Made by a program: the position numbers and the translations under genes
Notes under the pieces: generated by a model
The model's database searches: none
What the model saw: the letters and a program-made list of their open reading frames with translations, nothing else
What the model was told of the DNA's origin: nothing
In this document: one piece after another, positions 20,967 to 31,231 of the stretch
How the letters are laid out: each line of letters begins with the position of its first letter
Numbering within the stretch: position 1 is the stretch's first letter
Source: Odiellus spinosus
Lineage: Eukaryota > Arthropoda > Arachnida > Opiliones > Phalangiidae
Length of the DNA stretch: 64,000 bases
Direction of reading: 5' to 3'
NCBI GenBank assembly: GCA_963920705.1
Contig: OY987225.1
Coordinates: 14,154,829 to 14,218,828, forward strand

Positions 20967-22100
20967 CTATTTTTTTTCAGTTTCATCTAAAATTTCATCA
21001 TAAATTTTTCGAGGATCTGTTCCACTTTCTGCTTTGTTTCTAATACGTTTCCTAATGGTAGGAAGTGTTGGGGCATATGTTCTATTCGTTTTTAGTGAGT
21101 TACCATGGCTACGACGTTCAACTAAACTCTCATCGCCTAAATAATGAACGAGAATAGCCATTGAATTTGATTTGTTTTCTAGTTTAAAAACAGTTTTGGA
21201 AAACCTTGAGTTGATTTGAATGCCTTTGCCTACTTTAAGGTACTAGTGTGATCTTAAAACAGACTCACAACTTTTTCTATATCCAGTATTTCTCCAAAAA
21301 ATTCTATCAGAATTTATTACATCTTTTTCTTCCTCAATGGGAACACGAAAAGCAAAAATATCACCGCCTTTTGGGAGGATATTTTGTGGGAGAGGAGTTG
21401 TGTATACTAGTCCATCCTGTGTGCCTTTTAAAATAGATTTCAACAAAACTTTGGCTTCACCAGCATCCATTTTTTGTAAAATATTACTACGAAAAACACC
21501 TCTTTGGTTGTTACCCGATTATCTACGGGCCCTTTCGGTTTAGTAATGTTAGGCTGGACCATATCATTTAAATTTCTGTCGGTACCCATATTGTCATTGG
21601 GTCCATTAACTTTTTTACGAGTAGTTAGCTTAGCTATACTATCATTGGTGCTTTTGGTACCCAGATTGTCTATGGGCCCTGATATGATTGGCTTTGCCAT
21701 ATCAAACAAATTTTCGTTGGTACCCGAATTTTCATTGGGTCCAAGAACTTCGTGTGAAGTAGCTAGCTTTGCTATACTATCATTGGTGCTTGTGGTACCC
21801 AGATTATCTATGGGCCCAGTTAAGATCGGCTTTGCCGTATCAATCAAATTTTCATTGGAACCCAAATTTTCATTGGGTCCAACTACGTTTACAGGAATAG
21901 CTAGCTTTGCTAGACCATCCTTTGCCACATCGGAACCTGGTTTATCGACAGGTTCCGGAATAGTCGGTTCCTCGTCAACAGCACTACCTAGAAATAAAAG
22001 AAAATGTTTATGATTATAAAAATATAATTCTAAGAGGCAAGATTTGATGCCTTCCGCAATAACACAACCATAAACTCGTCTTTTCCTCACCTTTTTCCAT
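20967..22100 (-). pseudogene. MULE1 N-terminal region with micro-exon
   Basis: A 10-base exon, ATGGAAAAAG (22100-22091), is followed by a GTGAGG donor, a 103-base intron and a TTTATTTCTAG acceptor ending at 21988. Spliced, it reads MEKGSAVDEEPTIPEP in frame. A repeat region follows with GPNENLG and TGPIDNLGTTSTNDSIAKL units (21987-21500). Then comes a DNA-binding-like domain (21470-21243) with PLPQNILPKGGDIFAFRV and SDRIFWRNTGYRKS, and AILVHYLGDESLV (21161 on). Two frame changes lie near 21500 and 21240. MULE2 has the same domain, PNNIDPKGGDIFVFRV, which confirms that the frame is real. The fold resembles FLYWCH/WRKY-type domains only loosely. Confidence 0.65.
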
Positions 22101-22395
22101 CGTAGAAAGTATATGCCTAAAGAGTGAAATTAAAAGCTTTGAAAGTATTGCAACGCGTACTCACGAAAACCGTAGTAATAAAACTACAAGCAGACATTAT
22201 AGCAGAAGCAGAATAAACATATGTCAGGAACGGAAATAGCGCTTATCACGGGAAGATATTCAATCTTCAATTCGCAAAACGAAAGCTTAAGCGATCTATA
22301 GAGTTCAACTCCGTTGAGATCCCTAGATAACAGTATTTAAAAACACCTTTAAAAAATATTTGTCTTTAAAAATATAATTTATTATTGAAGTTGTA

Positions 22396-22714
22396 CCAGA
22401 AATAGATGAACCGAAATTATCAACGAGAGCTTAGATTGGGAAATGCATTTTATTTGGAGTGAATGGGGAGGGTAAGCACTGGGGGAATGGGCTTCCTCGG
22501 CCTCAATGAAATACCGAGGAGGATCTTGGGAAACTGATCGCCCCACGTAGCGACGGCTGCAAACCAAGCCAGGTGGCGCATTCAACGTTTCTCGGCTAGG
22601 CGAAATTCCGCGGGGGAGGGGGCTACAACTGTCGTCTAAGAGAGGGGAAACGGAGAACTTGCCTGTGGCGTTAGAGGAATAGCTCGTTGATAATTTCGGT
22701 TCATCTATTTCTGG
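22396..22714. mobile_element. 319-bp MITE
   Basis: CCAGAAATAGATGAACCGAA starts it and the exact complement ends it; the TIR runs about 35 bases, to the CAACGAG region. TTGTA flanks both ends (22391-22395 and 22715-22719). The interior is GC-rich. It lies in the spacer upstream of MULE1; positions 22101-22395 show nothing else. Confidence 0.75.
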
Positions 22715-23328
22715 TTGTACTTTAGGCTGAAGAAATGCAACACAAACAATATTTTCGTGGCAATGAGCAAGGTTGTGCCTGTAATCTTAAGATTCTCCCC
22801 TCGTGTTTTTCAAATAAAATACCCCGCTTGTTTTTGAAATATAGCTAAGTCTAACGAAGTTTTAAAAAATGAATACGTGCCGAAATAATTTCTTAAAAAT
22901 TGTGAAAAAAATTCAGTGGGTTATATTTAATTACAAGGATTCAGGGTAAAAATTAATATCGGTGAGAAATGTTCAGCTAATAGTTTTCCTTTAATGTGCA
23001 AAAATATAGTTGCAATATCGCGTGCTCTCACTAATCGCTTATATGAAACGAATTAAATTCTGGCTTTGTGATGCATTTTATTTTAGAAGAGCTCACATCC
23101 AAAAACCTTTAAAGCGAAGGTGAAGAGGAAAATCAAATTATTTTTTAACGATTCTTCTACTAATTATAAGGCATATCCGCGTAGTTCATTATTCAGGAAA
23201 TATAGCCCAATGGTAGACTACTCCGAGATACATTTGAATGACGTTACAATTCTAGTTTTGTTTATATTAAAATATACTTTGACTATCTTGATATATTCAT
23301 TATCCAAATAATACAGTTTCTAAACTAA
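22715..23328. other. no gene seen; one MITE end
   Basis: Spacer between MULE1 and MULE2. Positions 23107-23215 resemble the start of the MITE at 7141 (CTTTAAAGCGAAGGTGAAG, then CTAATTATAAGGC and TTCAGGAAATATA) but lack a matching second end. Confidence 0.45.
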
Positions 23329-23967
23329 TTATAATTGGTTTTCTGGGATTATTGGAATGTTTTGGTTGTATTTTTCCGTCAAATGATAGATCCACCTTCT
23401 ACCTTCGTTACTCTCTACACCTTGCCATTTTTCAACGCTATCATTTCTTAGAATGTAACAAAAATATGCAGTTGCATATAATCCACAGTCATACCCATTA
23501 GTTTGATGTGGTAACGTAGCGTTTTGATGATAAATAACTGGCCTCGTTTTCCTAACATTAAAATGCATGTTGGCGATTTCATTCATTTTTTGGAAATGTA
23601 GGCCTATAGTTTCCCCTTTGCTTGCATTAGTATCATTTCCCGTTGGGGGGATAGAATCATAAATGTGCAAATAATCCGATTGAATTATTCCTAAAATCCA
23701 ATGGTCTTTGATTCTAACAGTTCGAGGAATCAATATTGCAATGTTTCGCTCGCCGGATTGTGATTTTACCTGCTTTTTGATAAAATCGAGGACTTTTGTT
23801 TTACCATTCTGAGAATCTGGCAAAAACATAAATTGGTAGACAGTGGCAGAAATAATTACATATTCATTTTCTTTTCGGTAAAACTTCAATAGAGAGAACA
23901 TTGATTTGATCAATAAACCACCATCTACGTATTCTTTGGGTCGTAGTCTTCGAAGTTTCTTTCGCAT
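23329..23967 (-). CDS. C48 (Ulp1-like) protease domain of MULE2
   Basis: A 212-residue frame. His in RIKDHWILGII (near residue 96), Asp in HIYDSIPPTG (near 111), Gln and Cys in LPHQTNGYDCGLYATAYF (near 153 and 160) give a complete Ulp1-type catalytic set. A frame at 24110-23925 (with ILLRGEIFNWLEETLDLEKV) adjoins upstream and probably supplies the start of the domain across a frame change near 23950. The PHD-like tail of MULE1 is not seen. The protease has kept its key residues although the partner transposase has not. Confidence 0.75.
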   Translation of the reverse strand: MRKKLRRLRPKEYVDGGLLIKSMFSLLKFYRKENEYVIISATVYQFMFLPDSQNGKTKVLDFIKKQVKSQSGERNIAILIPRTVRIKDHWILGIIQSDYLHIYDSIPPTGNDTNASKGETIGLHFQKMNEIANMHFNVRKTRPVIYHQNATLPHQTNGYDCGLYATAYFCYILRNDSVEKWQGVESNEGRRWIYHLTEKYNQNIPIIPENQL

Positions 23968-24119
23968 ACCAAATTACACTTAACTTTTTCAAGATCTAGA
24001 GTTTCTTCAAGCCAGTTAAAGATTTCCCCTCTTAGCAAAATGGATTGTGCGCCACTTTTTTGATTATCAGCCACAGGCGTTCGCGCTTCTTTTGGAAGTA
24101 AGTCTACCAATGTAGTTGG

Positions 24120-25145
24120 CTACGTATTTGATTTTCGGCTTTTGACGTAAAATGTCGGTGTATCGCTTTGCAAATCTTTATTGCGTGTCCTTTTTAGTTT
24201 CAATTCATTTAAGTTGAAATGGACACTTTTTTCATTCTGTGAAACTGTGAATATCTCCACATTTTGATCCTGAAATAGCTTCGCTGCTTTAATGTGATAG
24301 CATTTTGGACTGTGAGGGCATGAACAATTTTCTTGTTCCAGGTCAACTAAAAACTTTTTAGTTCTGGCGGTATTGTAAATCACATAACATTTGCTAAAGC
24401 TTTCGTAGGTGACTAAGTTTCTTTCGATACACAACGAAGCCGCTTCCTCTAAATTTTTTATTTCAATTGTCTCATAAATATGTAATACATTAGGGAAGTT
24501 TCCAGAAACTACAAACTCCACCATTTCATCACGGGGGAAATGTTCAAGTACAGGTAAATTCATGGCTCTGTTTTCTCGGCCCAGTTGTTCATATGCTTCA
24601 TTAAAATTAAACATGAGCCCCACTTGAAATAAAAGACAGCACAATACTATCCCATCTTCTTTAAGGATTTTTGCAGAACTTTCCAAGGTAGTTTTGAATG
24701 CGTAATCCAGTTCAAATAATTCTTTATTAACGGTCTTGCTTTTTAACTGTTTAGTTGAAACTAATCCTATACTTGTAACAGACTCAGGTAACGTTTCTCG
24801 ATCATGAAGAATTGTAACAGGAGTCTTAATTTTTTTAATTTCTAGCAACGGCATGACAAATTGTTCCCAAAAATGATTTTCAGTTTCAATGCACGCTTTT
24901 TGGTGAAGAAGAAATAAAACTGGAAAGTGCGGCTTACATGGCAAGTCTGTATTTCTCATATAAATACAGGAAATAATATATTCATAAAATTCACATATAG
25001 TACTAAAAGCGATATGGGCTTTATCTTTGGAAGCGCTTCTTAACAAAGTTTTGGCATACGCTAAAATATCAGGATTACCAAATACGACCATAACCCCTTG
25101 TTTGTAAAATATAACGTCTTTAATAGAACCTTTGAGGGGCCCCAC
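24120..25145 (-). pseudogene. MULE2 transposase core with SWIM finger
   Basis: A 341-residue open frame. The region aligned with MULE1's ISYDTTFEVGNFYVS reads IAFSTICEFYEYIIS, so the first catalytic Asp is absent. The next motif, FPVLFLLHQKACIETENHFW, matches MULE1's IPVFCMMHDRKF. The second acidic motif is TILHDRETL. A SWIM zinc finger is clear near residue 285: CSCPHSPKCYHIKAA (C-x-C...C-x-H). SWIM fingers bind DNA or protein and are standard in MULE transposases. The frame is long and open despite the missing Asp, which could mean late decay or a non-catalytic role. Confidence 0.7.
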
Positions 25146-25194
25146 AGAAAAAGCAACGATATTTGCAAAAACGTTTGCTGAAATAAGTGTTTCG

Positions 25195-25913
25195 CTAACT
25201 TTTTTTTGGGCTACTTAAAAAATTCGGTTTCTCCAGTCCGACACCATTAGTTTTACCCAATTCATTTTCATTTTTAAGCATCACGTTCTCTTTTACCATG
25301 CTTACCTTCTCATTTTCAGGAATTTTGGAACCTTTCGCATGAGGTTTTGGTAGGTTTTTAGAATTTGTTTGTTTTGCCTTTTTCCTTAAAACCAAATTTT
25401 CATCACCGAAATACCTAATCAAAATAGGTAAGTGTTTTGGTCTTCCGATTCCTTCAACTGATAAACAATTTTACTAAACCGGGGATCATATTTTGAACTT
25501 CTGTCTGGCCTTAAGTAATAATAGGATACTTTTATTCGTTTTTCCTTGTTGGGTTTGGTGGTTTGTTTCCATAAACAGCGGTCTGATTTTATAACTTGGC
25601 GAACTTTATCTTTCTCAACACGAAAAACGAATATATCACCTCCTTTCGGATCAATGTTGTTCGGCAGAGGGTTTTCATATATATTACCGTTGAAATTACC
25701 CTTTAGAGTAGAATGTAGAATTTTGTACAATTCTGAGTCGTCCATTTTACGAGAAAAATTCGTGCAGTAAGCACCACGGTTATCAATTGGGCGGTTGGAT
25801 TTTGTGTTTAAAATCTCATTCTTAAGAGAATGCTCTTGAAAGTTACTACAACTTGCAGACGTTTCGTTTGTGTTTTCTGTCTCGTTTGGGATCTTGTTCT
25901 CACCAAAAACCAA
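25195..25913 (-). pseudogene. MULE2 PKGGDIF domain
   Basis: Frames 25913-25419 and 25422-25195. KMDDSELYKILHSTLKGN, PNNIDPKGGDIFVFRVEKDK and SDRCLWKQTTKP match the same domain in MULE1. SYYYLRPDRSSKYDPRFSKI then leads into LIRYFGDENLVLRKK. Conserved Trp, Tyr and basic residues suggest a nucleic-acid-binding domain at the N-terminus of the transposase. The two frames overlap by four bases, a simple frame change. The polar KxSKNLPKPHAKGSKIPENE spacer afterwards leads to the MULE core. Confidence 0.6.
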
Positions 25914-26600
25914 TGTTTTTTTGAAATTTTTTTTTCAGGAGTTTGGATGCATCTTGTGCTTGAGGTGTGTTGAAAGTCGTTTCTCTTTGATTAAAACCAT
26001 CAGCTAGGAAATTAAGCTTTTCGTTGTCAGAAAAAGAAAAAGAAATTTTTAAAACTATTGGTTTCATACGCAAATAAATCACATAGATTTTCGTAAAATG
26101 AAACTTTAATAAACGAAATTTTTTCAGAAATATCAGCGCTGTATTTCAAAAGTTCCAAAAGCACATCAGGCCCGAACATTTCTACTACATACATAATATT
26201 TAATTTTTCGAGCCACGAAATGAAGGCTATTTTGTCGTTCTCATTAATATCATTTAAAATATAATTTTGTGGAAGAAATGCTTTTTGAACAATTTCACGT
26301 TCGGGCAGTTCTTCGACCTTTCGGTTCTCAATATGATTTAAGACCTCAATTTCGGGCAATTCCTCATCATTTGATAGACTTAGAAGGTCATCTTCATCTA
26401 TTTCCAGTGGAGGTGTTATTTTAGTAACTGAAACAGCATCCTTGAACATTTCTTCAAACAACTGCTTTTCACATTCTTTCGCATAACCGTGAGCCTCATT
26501 GGAGGCATAGAAATCTTCTTTTTCTAAAACTAGGTTAAAAGTGAAATGAGCGAAGAAATAACACGTGAATGCTTTAAAAATAAAACTGGTTTATTAATAA
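25900..26600 (-). pseudogene. MULE2 N-terminal acidic region
   Basis: Positions 26461-26027 encode DLLSLSNDEELPEIEVLNH and EREIVQKAFLPQNYILND. The same frame stays open upstream to about 26590 (EKEDFYASNEAHGYAKECEK) without an ATG, so a first exon or a start further upstream is likely. A TTTTAACCTAGTTTTAG stretch near 26529 could be a splice acceptor. A second frame at 26082-25900 continues toward the PKGGDIF domain. No known motif. Confidence 0.45.
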
Positions 26601-26689
26601 TAAAAAGAGAGAGACAGTTTCAAACCGAAGTCCGTTATTCAATCTAATAAGAAGCTAAAATTACTATGCTTATATACTAAATCTAATGA

Positions 26690-27535
26690 CCTTGTTTTTT
26701 ATTTTTTATCAGTGCAGGCATTAATTAAATATTTTTGGAATGTTCCATTTATTTTTTAGGGTTAAACCTGGTTCAATATTCATGTTTCGATAAAAAATTT
26801 TGATGTAAATAGATTCGAGAATTTTTCTACTGTGATAGTCATTTTCTTTAGCTAGTATTTCTACGTTGTCTAGGTTTATTGTATGTCTGTTGGGGCAAGG
26901 AGGATCAGAGAAGGAGAGGAAATGTGGGGCTGCGTTGAGTTAGAGAGAGAAGAGCCAACCTCCCACTCGGGTGGAAAGGGGGGATAAGAAATTCTCGAGG
27001 TAAACTGTTGTCACGTGGTCGCTAGCTAGAGCGTCTCATAAAGGATTCGTTTTACCCACGCGACAACATTTTACCACGAAACGTCTCTACCCCCGTTCTC
27101 CCAGAGTGGGAGTTTAGGCCGACGCAGTAGGAACCGCGCCGTCCCCACATTTCCTCTCCTTCTCTGATCCTCCTTGGTTGGGGTCACTGTCTAATAAATG
27201 TACATATAAGGCGTTGTTTTTGTTTTCATTTTTTATGTCACGTCTGTGTTCTTTAACCCTGTCCCCTAATTTTCTTTCAGTCTCCCCAATGTAAGCTTTT
27301 CCGCATGTACAGTTAATTTTATAAACCACTCCTATTGTGTCTAAGTTATTTTTTGTTGTTTGTTCTCTTTAGTGTTTTTTTCCCATTTTACTAGTGTATT
27401 TTTTAGATTTTTGGCTTTTTTGTTAATGATTTTTATGTGGTATTTTCCTAGTTTCCGTTGTAAAGTTTCGTTAAAAGTTTTATAGTATGGTAGAAATAAC
27501 CATACATCGTCTTTTTTATCTAGGAACATCTCAAC
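26690..27535 (-). mobile_element. Penelope-like element 3, 3' fragment
   Basis: The minus strand encodes the linker LPYYKTFNETLQRKLGKYHI (27529-27341), then the GIY-YIG domain VYKINCTCGKAYIGETERKL (27329-27180), and after the nested MITE the C-terminal NMNIEPGLTLKNKWNIPKIF (about 26830-26735). The reverse transcriptase is missing. The split by the MITE and at least one frame change make it non-functional. Confidence 0.7.
26896..27176. mobile_element. 281-bp MITE inside Penelope fragment
   Basis: CAAGGAGGATCAGAGAAGGA at the left is the exact complement of the right end; the TIR is about 33 bases. GTTGGGG flanks both sides (26889-26895 and 27177-27183), a 7-bp target duplication. The interior is GC-rich and non-coding. 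Confidence 0.85.
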
Positions 27536-27905
27536 AATCGAATTAAATTTCTTGTTTAAAACAGTTTGAAATGATAACGGTTAAGTAAAACATTTGTGTT
27601 CGCGTGAAAAAGTTCAACTAATTTTGTGAATATTAATAGCATAATCAAAGATTTTCGGCCATCAAAATTGATGATTGGTTTTAGCAGCTGGACAGCCATA
27701 TTTACCACTTAAGACATAGCTGATGTCCACTGTACCAAAGGCGTCCAAAAAAAGGGACACAAACTTTTTCAAACCAATTTTCAAACAGTTCTTTAAGGAA
27801 TTCGTCAAGAAGTGGCAGACGTTTACATAGATAATCATTCATTGTTACTTTTCCAGTTAATTAACTTGGTAACGGTTTAAACTTCATATCTACCACTATT
27901 GTTTT
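27536..27905. other. no certain gene
   Basis: One 46-codon minus-strand frame at about 27845-27705 starts MNDYLCKRLPLLDEFLKELF. I do not recognise it. It lies just downstream of the duplicated MULE N-terminus and could be a decayed exon. Confidence 0.3.
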
Positions 27906-28580
27906 TTACGTAATTGGTCTTTTAAATTCCATGTCTTCAAGAGTGGTTCCTGGTACCATTTTGAGAGAATCTTTCCAAGTTCGTTTTTTAGTAGAACTCA
28001 TTTTTTCACTTCCAACACTTTCTATTTGTAAATTTTTATCAGTAACCACATTTTCAATTTTGCCTGGAGTAATATCCGTGATGACTTTGCTACCCAGATT
28101 ATGAATGGGCTTTTCACTTTTTGAAATTATTGCCTTTGCAGCCTGAATCAAATATTCGTTGGTATTATATATGGTCCATTAACTTTTTTACGAGTAGTTA
28201 GCTTAGCTATACTATCATTGGTGCTTTTGGTACCCAGATTGTCTATGGGCCCTGATATGATTGGCTTTGCCATATCAATGAAATTATAAGTTGGTACCCA
28301 AATTTTCATTGGGTCCAAGAACTTCGTGAGGAGTAGCTAGCTTTTTCTATACTACCATTGGTGCTTGTGGTACCCAGAATATCTATGGGCCCAGTTAAGA
28401 TCGGCTTTGCCGTATCAATCGAATTTTCATTGGCACCCAAATTTTCATTGGGTGCAACTACGTTTTGAGGAATAGCTAGCTTTGCTAGACCATCCTTTGC
28501 GACATCGGAACCTGGTTTATCGACAGGTTCCGGAATAGTTGGTTCCTCACCAACAGCAATACCTAAAAATAAAAGAAAAC
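27906..28580 (-). pseudogene. partial copy of the MULE1 N-terminus
   Basis: VGEEPTIPEPVDKPGSDVAK and ENLGANENSIDTAKPILTG are nearly identical to MULE1, including the acceptor-like TTTTCTTTTATTTTTAG just before it at about 28566. Frame changes follow near 28335 and 28180. The frame 28151-27906 then diverges into a basic tail (KKRTWKDSLKMV). The PKGGDIF domain, transposase and protease are absent. Similarity is much higher than between MULE1 and MULE2, so this is a recent partial duplication. Confidence 0.65.
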
Positions 28581-28718
28581 ACAGAATAAGAGAAGATAAC
28601 CAAAAAATCCAAAATTGTACCTCATTAAAGGTCCTCGCTAGATAGCACCAAACGTTTATAAGATATTCCAAGAAAGCATTATCATAAAATTTAAGGTGAA
28701 ACACCTTCAACCTGTAGT

Positions 28719-28866
28719 GTAATGCCCTCCCTTCCAGCGAACAAAAGACTCGTGCCACGCGCTTTTTCGAACGCAGTTATAGCGCGAGATGTGATAAATA
28801 ATTGGGAACGATGTGACAAACGTGGCGAGCCAGGAGTAGTTGTTCGCTTGAAGGTAGGACGCTACA
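28719..28866. mobile_element. 148-bp MITE-like element
   Basis: GTAATGCCCTCCCTTCCAGC at the left and GCTTGAAGGTAGGACGCTAC at the right form imperfect inverted ends. The same end sequence lies inside the MITE at 7141-7443 and its right-arm twin. Confidence 0.5.
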
Positions 28867-29612
28867 TACATATATTTATTCAAAGTGTGTGGCAGTGTTT
28901 CTCTGTCAGCGGGCGCGGAGTGCCATCCTCTGTCACCCCTTGGTGTTTGGCACCCAGGCAGACCGCCCCCTTTAAAGTACACATGCAACCTGGCTGAATT
29001 CGGGCCTCGTCTCGCGCCAAACACGTAGTGGGCTGTATATCAGCCAATATTGTTTTTAACACTCCAAATTTTGGATAATATTATAAGTTTAAATATAGCC
29101 TAGTCCAACTCAAGTGATATTTAATCCCTAGAACTCTCATTGTGAAATGTTTTCACAGTGACTTAATATATTAAATTGGCCACATTTCTAGGTAATGCGA
29201 TTTACATTCAATCGCCTCGGTTTATTCGAGTACTCTACCCAAAAGATCGTGAGAAATAGTATAGGTGAGAAACGATTGCCTAAACAATCGAAGACCATTG
29301 CACAAACGAGAGGACTCGCCACAATTTTAAACGCTAACGTAAACCACGCATTGGTACAATGCATCTGTGAGTACTGAATCTGCAAATCTCGTTTATATAG
29401 GCCGAGAAGAGATATATTATTAAAGTTAAAAAATCAAATGATAAGAAAATCATGCCAACTTTTTAATTACGGTGAATTAGCGTGAATATAATGGGATACT
29501 CATGATATGACATAATAGTCAAAATTAGACGGCTGAAGAGGGCTACCCTAGTAAAAGAACACAATAAATGCAATTTTCCGTTAACGATAAAAAATGCCAT
29601 TAAAAAAAACTT
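28867..29612. other. no gene seen
   Basis: Short chance frames on both strands only. No family recognised. Confidence 0.4.
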
Positions 29613-30025
29613 ATCAACTGTTTAATAAAATCAATTTTTGTTTATCAATTTAAAGCCAATTAATAAAGCTCGGCTAGTTATATGTTTTACCCTTTTCGTC
29701 ACCCATACAGGCATCTGCCTCTCTATTAACTCGAATTCGATGGATATTCATTATCATTCTACTGTTTAAGAAATAAAATTTTGTTTACCATTTTGAAGCA
29801 ATTAATAAAGCTCGGCTAAGCTTATGATTTCACCCTTTTGTAACCCATTCAGGCACCTTTCTTTCTATTAACTCGAATTCGATGGATATTCCTTATCATT
29901 CTACTGTTTAAGAAATAAAATTTTTGTTTATCATTTTGAAGCAATTAGTAAAGCTCGGCTAAGCTTAAGATTTCACCCTTTTGTAACCCATTCAGGCACC
30001 TTACTTTCTATTACTTCATATACTT
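29613..30025 (+). repeat. tandem repeat, ~133-152-bp unit, about 2.7 copies
   Basis: AATTAATAAAGCTCGGCTA recurs at about 29658, 29810 and 29943, each followed by TTTTACCCTTTT or TTTCACCCTTTT and by TTAACTCGAATTCGATGGAT in the first two copies. Confidence 0.85.
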
Positions 30026-30158
30026 AATCAACATTTCATTATTGAAATCTGTGTTTAACTAGAGATACTCTTGTACCTGATCGAAGTCTTATCAAATTTT
30101 TTCAAAAGTACCTTTGTCTGTATTAATTCGAATTCAGTGGACGGTGGGAAGAGGGAAA

Positions 30159-30194
30159 CGACGACGACGAAGACGACGACGACGACGACGACGA
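30159..30194 (+). repeat. (ACG)n microsatellite
   Basis: About twelve ACG triplets with one AAG interruption. Confidence 0.95.
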
Positions 30195-30299
30195 TTTCAG
30201 TTATCAAGCGCCGCGGGTCCATTGGAAAAGACATTACGTTTTCTGATGAAATTCGAGTTTAGATAAAGGGATAAACACGAACGTGTTTATCCTAATTTA

Positions 30300-31045
30300 C
30301 ATACCTGTATATAAATAAATATTTTTATTTATTTATTTATATATAGATTTTTTTAATTTATTTTTATGTTTTTTAATTTTGAAAATTTCTTTCTTTACAG
30401 TCCTTGTCAAAAATCCCAACGTACTTCAAAAATTACAGGAAACATTTTTAAACTTTTTATACCTAGAAAAAAAGTTTCTTAAGTTTTTTAAATTTCAAAA
30501 AAAAAAAAAACTTATTTCAAAGTTTATATAAAAACTTTAAAAATATTTCGAAAAAAAAACTTTAAAAGTTTATAAAGTTTTTTAAAAAAACTAAAAATTT
30601 CGAAAAAAAATTTAAAAGTTTGTAAAGTTAAGTTTTTATAAAAAAAATTAATATTTCGAAAAAAAACTTAAAAAGTTTGTAAAGTTTTTTAAAAAAACTA
30701 AATATTTCGAAAAAAAACTTTAAAAGTTTCTAAAGTAAAGTTTTTATAAAAAAATTAATATTTCAAAAAAAACTTTAAAAGTTTGTAAAGTTTTAATAAA
30801 AAAACTGAATATTTCGAAAAAAAACTTTAAAAGTTTGTAAAGTAAAGTTTATATAAAAAAAGTAAATATTACGAAAAAAAATATTTAAAAGTTTGTAAAG
30901 TTTTTATAAAAAAATTAATACTTGTAAAAAAACTTAACAAACTTTATTAAGTTTTAAATATTACTAAAAAAATATACTTTAAAAAGTTAATAAAGTTCAT
31001 ATAAAATATTTTAAAAATATAAAACCTATTCTTATCCATGGTTTA
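30300..31045 (+). repeat. AT-rich degenerate tandem array
   Basis: Many variants of AAACTTTAAAAGTTTGTAAAG with TTTTTATAAAAAAATTAATA, period roughly 55-65 bases, clearest at 30490-30960. No coding capacity. Confidence 0.7.
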
Positions 31046-31127
31046 ATTTATAAACTTAATTTTTTTTCTTATAGAAGAAATTTCACATGGAAGAAATTTA
31101 AAAGAACTTTAATTTAAAGTTACAATA

Positions 31128-31158
31128 GGAGCTTTCGAGCTCGTGGCTCTTTTTCAAC
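31128..31158 (-). ncRNA. conserved 3' UTR hairpin of PLE2
   Basis: The minus strand reads TTGAAAAA, GAGC stem, CACGA loop, GCTC stem, GAAAGCTCC. Stem sequence differs from PLE1 with pairing kept, while TTGAxAA and GAAAGCT are shared. It lies about 75 bases after the stop codon. Confidence 0.45.
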
Positions 31159-31231
31159 TTCGCGTCTCGTTAATAAAAATATTCGCCGGGGTTTCCCAAA
31201 GAACAATTTTCATGCAAGCACAAGGATTTTT

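Larger units (their letters stand above)
18024..22100 (-). mobile_element. Mutator-like element 1 (MULE1), coding span
   Basis: The minus strand reads, N to C: a tiny first exon, a repeat-rich disordered region, a DNA-binding-like domain with PKGGDIFAFRV, the MULE DDE core, a repeated linker, a C48 protease and a Cys/His-rich tail. The same domain order without the tail occurs in MULE2 next door. At least four frame changes or in-frame stops separate the pieces, so the copy is dead. Ends and target-site duplication were not identified. It may be a gene carried inside the larger foldback rather than a free-standing element. Confidence 0.7.
23329..26580 (-). mobile_element. Mutator-like element 2 (MULE2), coding span
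   Basis: Paralogue of MULE1 in the same orientation, 1.2 kb away. N to C: an acidic region, the PKGGDIF domain, the MULE core, a SWIM finger and a C48 protease. Aligned pieces show moderate similarity, so the copies are old paralogues and not a recent duplication. Several frame changes separate the pieces. No terminal inverted repeats were identified. Confidence 0.7.
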
